This document shows positions 36,015 to 39,593 of a stretch of DNA of 39,593 nt, piece after piece (positions within the stretch are counted from its first letter, which is position 1; each line of letters begins with the position of its first letter). The notes beneath the pieces were generated by a model. That model was not told the origin of the DNA. It saw nothing but the letters and a program-made list of their open reading frames with translations, and made no database searches. The stretch covers positions 1 to 39,593 of the forward strand of contig NZ_WRPR01000080.1 of assembly GCF_010367455.1 (NCBI RefSeq), read 5' to 3'. The translations under genes were made by a program, and so were the position numbers. The DNA is from Candidatus Laterigemmans baculatus. Lineage in GTDB: Bacteria; Planctomycetota; Planctomycetia; Pirellulales; Pirellulaceae.

Positions 36015-37373
36015 CTAGCTCGCCGCTTCGCCTTCCGCGGCAGGACCGGCGACGGCCTCGGTCTGCGGAGCGGGTTGTTCGAGCGAGCGGATGTAGTTGA
36101 TCACGTGCCACACGTCCTGCTCTTCGAACTCGCCCTCGACGAACGTCGCCCCCGGCATCGGCGTTCCCGCGATCCCGTTGACGATCCGTCGGTAGAGCGA
36201 AGCGGGATCGCTCCCTCCGCGAAATACGCCTTCGGCAAAGTTGCGGGGCTGAACGTTCTGCGGCATCAGGGCGCCGCGCGCCAACAGCGGGATCAGCTGC
36301 TCGCGATCGGTCGGATCGAGTCCCACCCGCACCGTCCAGTCCTTGGCCCAATCGTCGAAGTCATTGGTCTGGCCGTCCCCCTTTCCTTCCAGCCCATGGC
36401 ATTTGGCGCAAGAGGCGACCGCCCCGACAAACAACTTCTGCCCCCGTTCGACCGAAGCCTGCAATTGCTCCGCCTCGGGCCCCTCCATCATCGCCACGAA
36501 TTCCGCACGATTGGCGGGCACCGGAATGTCCTCGGGCAATTCGACTTCGGTGACTTCGTCCCCCGCCTCGAGCCACGTCTCACCGATCTCCGTCACATAG
36601 TCGGTGATGTAATCCCACTGCTCTTCGAACAATTCCTTGTCTTCTTCGGAAGTGGCGTTGGCAAACTCGGGAACGATGATCCGGTTCTCCGGGTCTCCCG
36701 CTGCCACATCCAACTCCAGCACCGCACCGTCGATCATTCTCCGTTCCACCTCACCCCGCCAGGACAGGTAGATGACGTAATCGACGAGCGCCTGGATGTC
36801 CTCCTCCGTCAGGCTGGGAATTTTGACCATCGCCGTTCCGGGGATCCCGTCGCGGATCAGCTCGGCCAGATCCTCGCGGGTCGGTTTGGCGCCGCGCGTG
36901 GTCGATTTGAATTTGAAAACTCCCATCCGGTAATCGCGCGGATAGGGATTCAAAATCGCCCCGGTCGGCCCTCGCCCGTCACCGGAGACGCCATGGCAGG
37001 GGGCGCAGTGCACGCGGTACAACCCGGCACCGCCACCGGACGCACCCGCCGCCGAGTCGCCACCTGCCGCCGAGTCGCCACCTGCAACGGGCCCCGCCGC
37101 ATGCTGCAGCCGCTCGAGCGAGACGATCGAGGCCAACTCCTCATCTTCGACGACCGCTTCGGGCAGCTGGGGGTGGTCCGGCGTGCCGAACATTTTCTCC
37201 ACCGCCCACCGGGTGTCGCTGAGCACCTGGTCCATGGGCATTTCCTCGGTCATCGCGTACTTATGCGCGTGGACCAAGTTGGGTTCGAACACCACGGGCC
37301 GCTCCTCGCGGTGGCATCCGAGCGCGAGTCCCGAGCCCAGGAGCAGCCCGAGGGTGACCAAATTCCGCTTCAT
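36015..37373 (-). CDS. Diheme cytochrome c lipoprotein
   Basis: 452 residues. A lipoprotein signal peptide NLVTLGLLLGSGLALGC puts the lipidated Cys at residue 20. The first cytochrome c domain has CAPCH (123-127) with GTAM as likely Met ligand (182). The second has CAKCH (322-326) with GTPMPGA (Met ~406). A ~70-residue acidic segment with EEQWDYITDYVTEIGE links them. GGDSAAGGDSAAGAS before the first heme is a small slippage repeat. It is membrane-anchored in the periplasm and probably carries electrons in respiration, though no oxidase or complex III genes are in view. It starts four bases after the gltX stop. It would be matured by LspA. Confidence 0.93.
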   Translation of the reverse strand: MKRNLVTLGLLLGSGLALGCHREERPVVFEPNLVHAHKYAMTEEMPMDQVLSDTRWAVEKMFGTPDHPQLPEAVVEDEELASIVSLERLQHAAGPVAGGDSAAGGDSAAGASGGGAGLYRVHCAPCHGVSGDGRGPTGAILNPYPRDYRMGVFKFKSTTRGAKPTREDLAELIRDGIPGTAMVKIPSLTEEDIQALVDYVIYLSWRGEVERRMIDGAVLELDVAAGDPENRIIVPEFANATSEEDKELFEEQWDYITDYVTEIGETWLEAGDEVTEVELPEDIPVPANRAEFVAMMEGPEAEQLQASVERGQKLFVGAVASCAKCHGLEGKGDGQTNDFDDWAKDWTVRVGLDPTDREQLIPLLARGALMPQNVQPRNFAEGVFRGGSDPASLYRRIVNGIAGTPMPGATFVEGEFEEQDVWHVINYIRSLEQPAPQTEAVAGPAAEGEAAS

Positions 37374-37377
37374 TTCT

Positions 37378-38952
37378 CTAACCCTTTTCGGAATTTTCCA
37401 ACAACACGGCTCGGCGAATTCTCGCCTCGGTCTGTTCGCGGCCCAAGACTTCTAAGGTTTCGAACATGCCAAAGCCCACGGGCTGCCCGGTCGTCGCGAC
37501 ACGGAGCGCGTGAATGATCTGTCCGATCTTGATGTCCTGCTCTTCACAGAACTGTTTCAACTCCGCCTCGATTCGTTCGGCGACGAAGGGTTCGATGCTT
37601 GCCAAGCGTGCGGCAAACTGTTCGAGCAACGGCCGCGCCTCGGCGGGTTTGGCAATCCGTTTCTCGAAGGCTTTTTCGTCGTACTTCAGGTTCTCCGGCG
37701 AGACAAAGCAGAAGTCGAAATCCAAGATATCTCCTGCCACCTTAATGCGGTCCCCCGCGGCGGTGACGATCCGCGTCAATTTGTCCGAGAGCTCGCACTC
37801 CGGCGGCTGGCTCACCAGACCGGCGCGCTGGAGGTAGGGAAGCACCATCGCCACCTTCTTCTTCGGCTCCAGCTCGCTCATCCAATCGGCCTCGAAGGCC
37901 AGCATCTTCTGGGGATCGAAGCTGGCCGGAGCCTTATTGACGCGGTCGAGCGTGAAGCTCTCGATCATCGACGCTCGGGTGAACCGTTCGGTGGAACCGT
38001 CGAGCGACCAGCCGAGCAACAGCAAGTAGTTGAGGATCGCGTCGGGGAGGAACCCGGTCTCCCGGTAGAAATCGACGATCACGGGGTTGAAGGTGTCGGC
38101 GTCGACCGTCAGATGAGCCCGCTCGGCGATCCGCTGCCCGTGCTCGAGGAGTTGGGCGAAGTCTTTGTTCTTCAGATACTTGTCCAGCTTCCGCTTGCTC
38201 AGCTTGGCCGTTCCCCCGGGCTCGGCGACGTACGGCAAATGCGCGTACTCCGGGAGGGTGTAGCCGAGGGCTTCGGCGATGAAGACCTGCCGCGGCGTGT
38301 TGGGCAAATGTTCGGCCGCCCGCACGACGTGGGTAATGGCAAAGTCGTGATCGTCGACGACGCTGGCCAAATGGTACAAGCAGCTCCCGTCGGCGCGTTG
38401 CACCACGTGGTCCTGCTCCGAGGCCCAATCGACGCGGACTTCGCCGCGGATCCGGTCCTGGATCACGCACTGCCCTTCGCGCGGCATCTTGAGCCGCACA
38501 ACCGCCGTTCGCCCCTCGGCCTCAAACCGATCCGCCGCGGCATCGTCTTCGGCCATCCAGCGGCGGTCATAGACGAACGTCCGGCCCGCCTTCTCCGCTT
38601 CCTCCCGCTGCGCCTGCAACTCTTCGGGCCGCGCATAATCGCGGTACGCGTGGCCGCTGGCGAGCAACCGCGCGGCCGCCGCCGCGTAGGCCTCGCCCCG
38701 CTGCGATTGAAAGTAGGGCTCGTAGGGTCCGCCGACCTCCGGCCCTTCATCCCAATCGATCCCCAGCCAGCGAAACCCGTCCAAAATCGGCTTCAGAGCC
38801 GCTTCCACATTCCGCTGCTGATCGGTGTCGTCGATCCGCAAGATGAACTGACCTCCCGCCTGCCGGGCTAGCAGCCAGTTGAACAGAGCGGTGCGTACGC
38901 CCCCGATGTGCAAATAACCGGTAGGGCTGGGAGCGAATCGAGTCCGGACCAT
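37378..38952 (-). CDS. gltX: Glutamyl-tRNA synthetase
   Basis: 524 residues (E. coli 471, other bacteria up to ~500). Starts [20 protein letters not shown] with the HIGH motif; the KMSKS loop is [16 protein letters not shown]. The Zn-binding insertion lacks an obvious four-Cys site. [25 protein letters not shown] is family-typical. The C-terminal helical anticodon-binding region has [26 protein letters not shown]. Charges tRNA-Glu. Close to glnS and four bases upstream of the cytochrome gene, an unusual operon partner. Confidence 0.98.
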   Translation of the reverse strand: MVRTRFAPSPTGYLHIGGVRTALFNWLLARQAGGQFILRIDDTDQQRNVEAALKPILDGFRWLGIDWDEGPEVGGPYEPYFQSQRGEAYAAAAARLLASGHAYRDYARPEELQAQREEAEKAGRTFVYDRRWMAEDDAAADRFEAEGRTAVVRLKMPREGQCVIQDRIRGEVRVDWASEQDHVVQRADGSCLYHLASVVDDHDFAITHVVRAAEHLPNTPRQVFIAEALGYTLPEYAHLPYVAEPGGTAKLSKRKLDKYLKNKDFAQLLEHGQRIAERAHLTVDADTFNPVIVDFYRETGFLPDAILNYLLLLGWSLDGSTERFTRASMIESFTLDRVNKAPASFDPQKMLAFEADWMSELEPKKKVAMVLPYLQRAGLVSQPPECELSDKLTRIVTAAGDRIKVAGDILDFDFCFVSPENLKYDEKAFEKRIAKPAEARPLLEQFAARLASIEPFVAERIEAELKQFCEEQDIKIGQIIHALRVATTGQPVGFGMFETLEVLGREQTEARIRRAVLLENSEKG

Positions 38953-39053
38953 AGCTTCAAAGCGAGTGGGTAGCGACGGGCAAAGCCCTCACTTTATCGC
39001 CCCGAGCGGAGTCCACCCAGCCGGCACCTAACGAGCCACAGCGAAGACGAGAA

Positions 39054-39079
39054 CATCACCCTCCCCGAGGAGGGTGATG
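39054..39079. terminator. Perfect 11-bp hairpin downstream of the repeat-protein gene
   Basis: CATCACCCTCC (39054-39064) and GGAGGGTGATG (39069-39079) with a CCGA loop. It lies seven bases past the minus-strand stop at 39087, in the 134-bp gap before gltX. No T-run follows on the minus strand, so it is an atypical terminator or a small relative of family D. Confidence 0.55.
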
Positions 39080-39086
39080 ACGGGGC

Positions 39087-39593
39087 CTAGGCCGCTTTCC
39101 CTTGCCGCTTGAGCAACTTGCGGGCTCGCCGTCGTTCCGATTTGTTCATCGACTCCCAGTCGACCCCCTCGGGATCGAAATCGGCGTCGTCCCCATCGTC
39201 GTCGTCCGGGTCCGCTTCGCGAGCAGGCTTGGAAGAGGTTGGGGGCTGCAACCCCTGCGGTTCATCCGCACCCTCCTCTGCAGACTCATCCATTTCCTCC
39301 AACGCAGCGGCCCGGCGCAGAGACGGCAGCTTGAACCACTTCCGTCGCGGAGCCGCTTCGCCGTCCTCGGACTCGCCAGCCTCCTCGGCGGACGATTCTT
39401 CAGCCGACGCTTCCTCGCCAGCAGCTTTGCGACGACCAAACGGAAGCCCGAACCGTCTGCGGCGTGGAGTTGCCTCGCCGTCCTCGAACTCGCCGGTCTC
39501 TTCCGCGGACGATTCTTCCGTGGACGCTTCCTCGCCAGCAGCTTTGCGGCGACGACTAAACGGGAGCCCGAACCGTCTGCGGCGTGGAGCCGC
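39087..39593 (-). CDS. C-terminal part of a charged repeat protein, cut by the window edge
   Basis: The minus-strand frame is open from the right edge to a stop at 39087: at least 168 residues, with the N-terminus missing. It contains ~40-residue tandem repeats, each a basic RRRRFGLPF-like block followed by (R)RRKAAGEEAS and an acidic Glu/Ser stretch ending GEATP or GEAAP. Two good copies and a third, degraded one (RRKWFKLPSLRRAAALEE) are visible. A very acidic stretch (DPDDDDGDDADFDPEG) and a basic tail WESMNKSERRRARKLLKRQG finish the protein. I recognise no family. The alternation of basic and acidic blocks suggests a disordered, possibly nucleic-acid-associated protein. An internal TTG at 39302 could be mistaken for a start, but the repeat runs through it. 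Confidence 0.75.
   Translation of the reverse strand, partial: AAPRRRRFGLPFSRRRKAAGEEASTEESSAEETGEFEDGEATPRRRRFGLPFGRRKAAGEEASAEESSAEEAGESEDGEAAPRRKWFKLPSLRRAAALEEMDESAEEGADEPQGLQPPTSSKPAREADPDDDDGDDADFDPEGVDWESMNKSERRRARKLLKRQGKAA
39339..39593 (-). repeat. ~120-bp coding tandem repeat at the right edge
   Basis: The segment around GAACCGTCTGCGGCGTGGAG (plus strand) occurs at 39450 and 39570, 120 bp apart. The intervening sequences are nearly identical. A third, diverged copy begins near 39333, 117 bp further. Whole-codon spacing keeps the frame. Confidence 0.88.

Overview
The window looks like a chromosomal segment of a high-GC planctomycete, most likely of the Pirellulales/Pirellulaceae type. 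The main reason is a coupled pair found almost only in that phylum: a planctomycete cytochrome-c (PSCyt1) / DUF1549 / DUF1553 protein followed by a Tat-exported DUF1501 protein. Gram-negative envelope genes (kdsB for KDO activation, a heme lipoprotein) and a GlnRS fit. No tRNA, rRNA, CRISPR array, prophage or transposase gene was recognised.

Layout. 263-3217 (minus): kdsB, pyrG and a DUF1844 gene; PyrG makes the CTP that KdsB uses. 3491-8058 (plus): PSCyt1/DUF1549/DUF1553 and DUF1501, with overlapping stop and start. 8164-9201 (plus): ArsS-like radical SAM protein. 9205-13093 (minus): a three-gene set of a single-pass Pro/Gln/Tyr-rich repeat protein, a BY-kinase-like P-loop protein with degenerate motifs, and an ExeA-type AAA ATPase; this is the best candidate for an undescribed system. 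13540-19113 (plus): metH, a YhaM-like HD exoribonuclease and queC. 19350-22858 (minus): ffh, rpsP, trmD, rplS, yraN, the classical SRP/ribosome cluster but without rimM. 22970-23866 (plus): SAM methyltransferase. 23952-25384 (minus): lspA and an inositol-monophosphatase-family gene. 25776-29144 (minus): SWIM-SNF2 helicase. 29344-29706 (plus): 2Fe-2S ferredoxin. 29732-31217 (minus): a PfkB kinase and thpR. 31425-32414 (plus): YheT-like hydrolase. 32681-33739 (minus): CNNM/CBS membrane protein. 34114-38952 (minus): gltX, a diheme cytochrome c lipoprotein and glnS. 39087-39593 (minus): the C-terminal part of a repeat protein cut by the window edge.

The most striking non-gene content is the density of intergenic palindromes. 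Several families recur: two with a GCTAGC core (A and B), one built on TTTCGCTCCGCGAAA (C), and a roughly 100-140 bp inverted-repeat element with CCCTCCC ends (D). They fill the gaps between genes, sit directly against stop codons and cluster with one another. One family D copy lies in frame inside the DUF1553 gene, where it encodes a Pro/Gly-rich insert; 47 nt of it are identical to an intergenic copy about 27.7 kb away. There are also tandem arrays: a 24-bp unit at 25438, a 31-bp unit at 33835, a 21-bp unit at 32442 with an inverted counterpart, and a 13-bp iteron-like unit at 31295 between divergent genes. Several proteins carry recent-looking coding tandem repeats.
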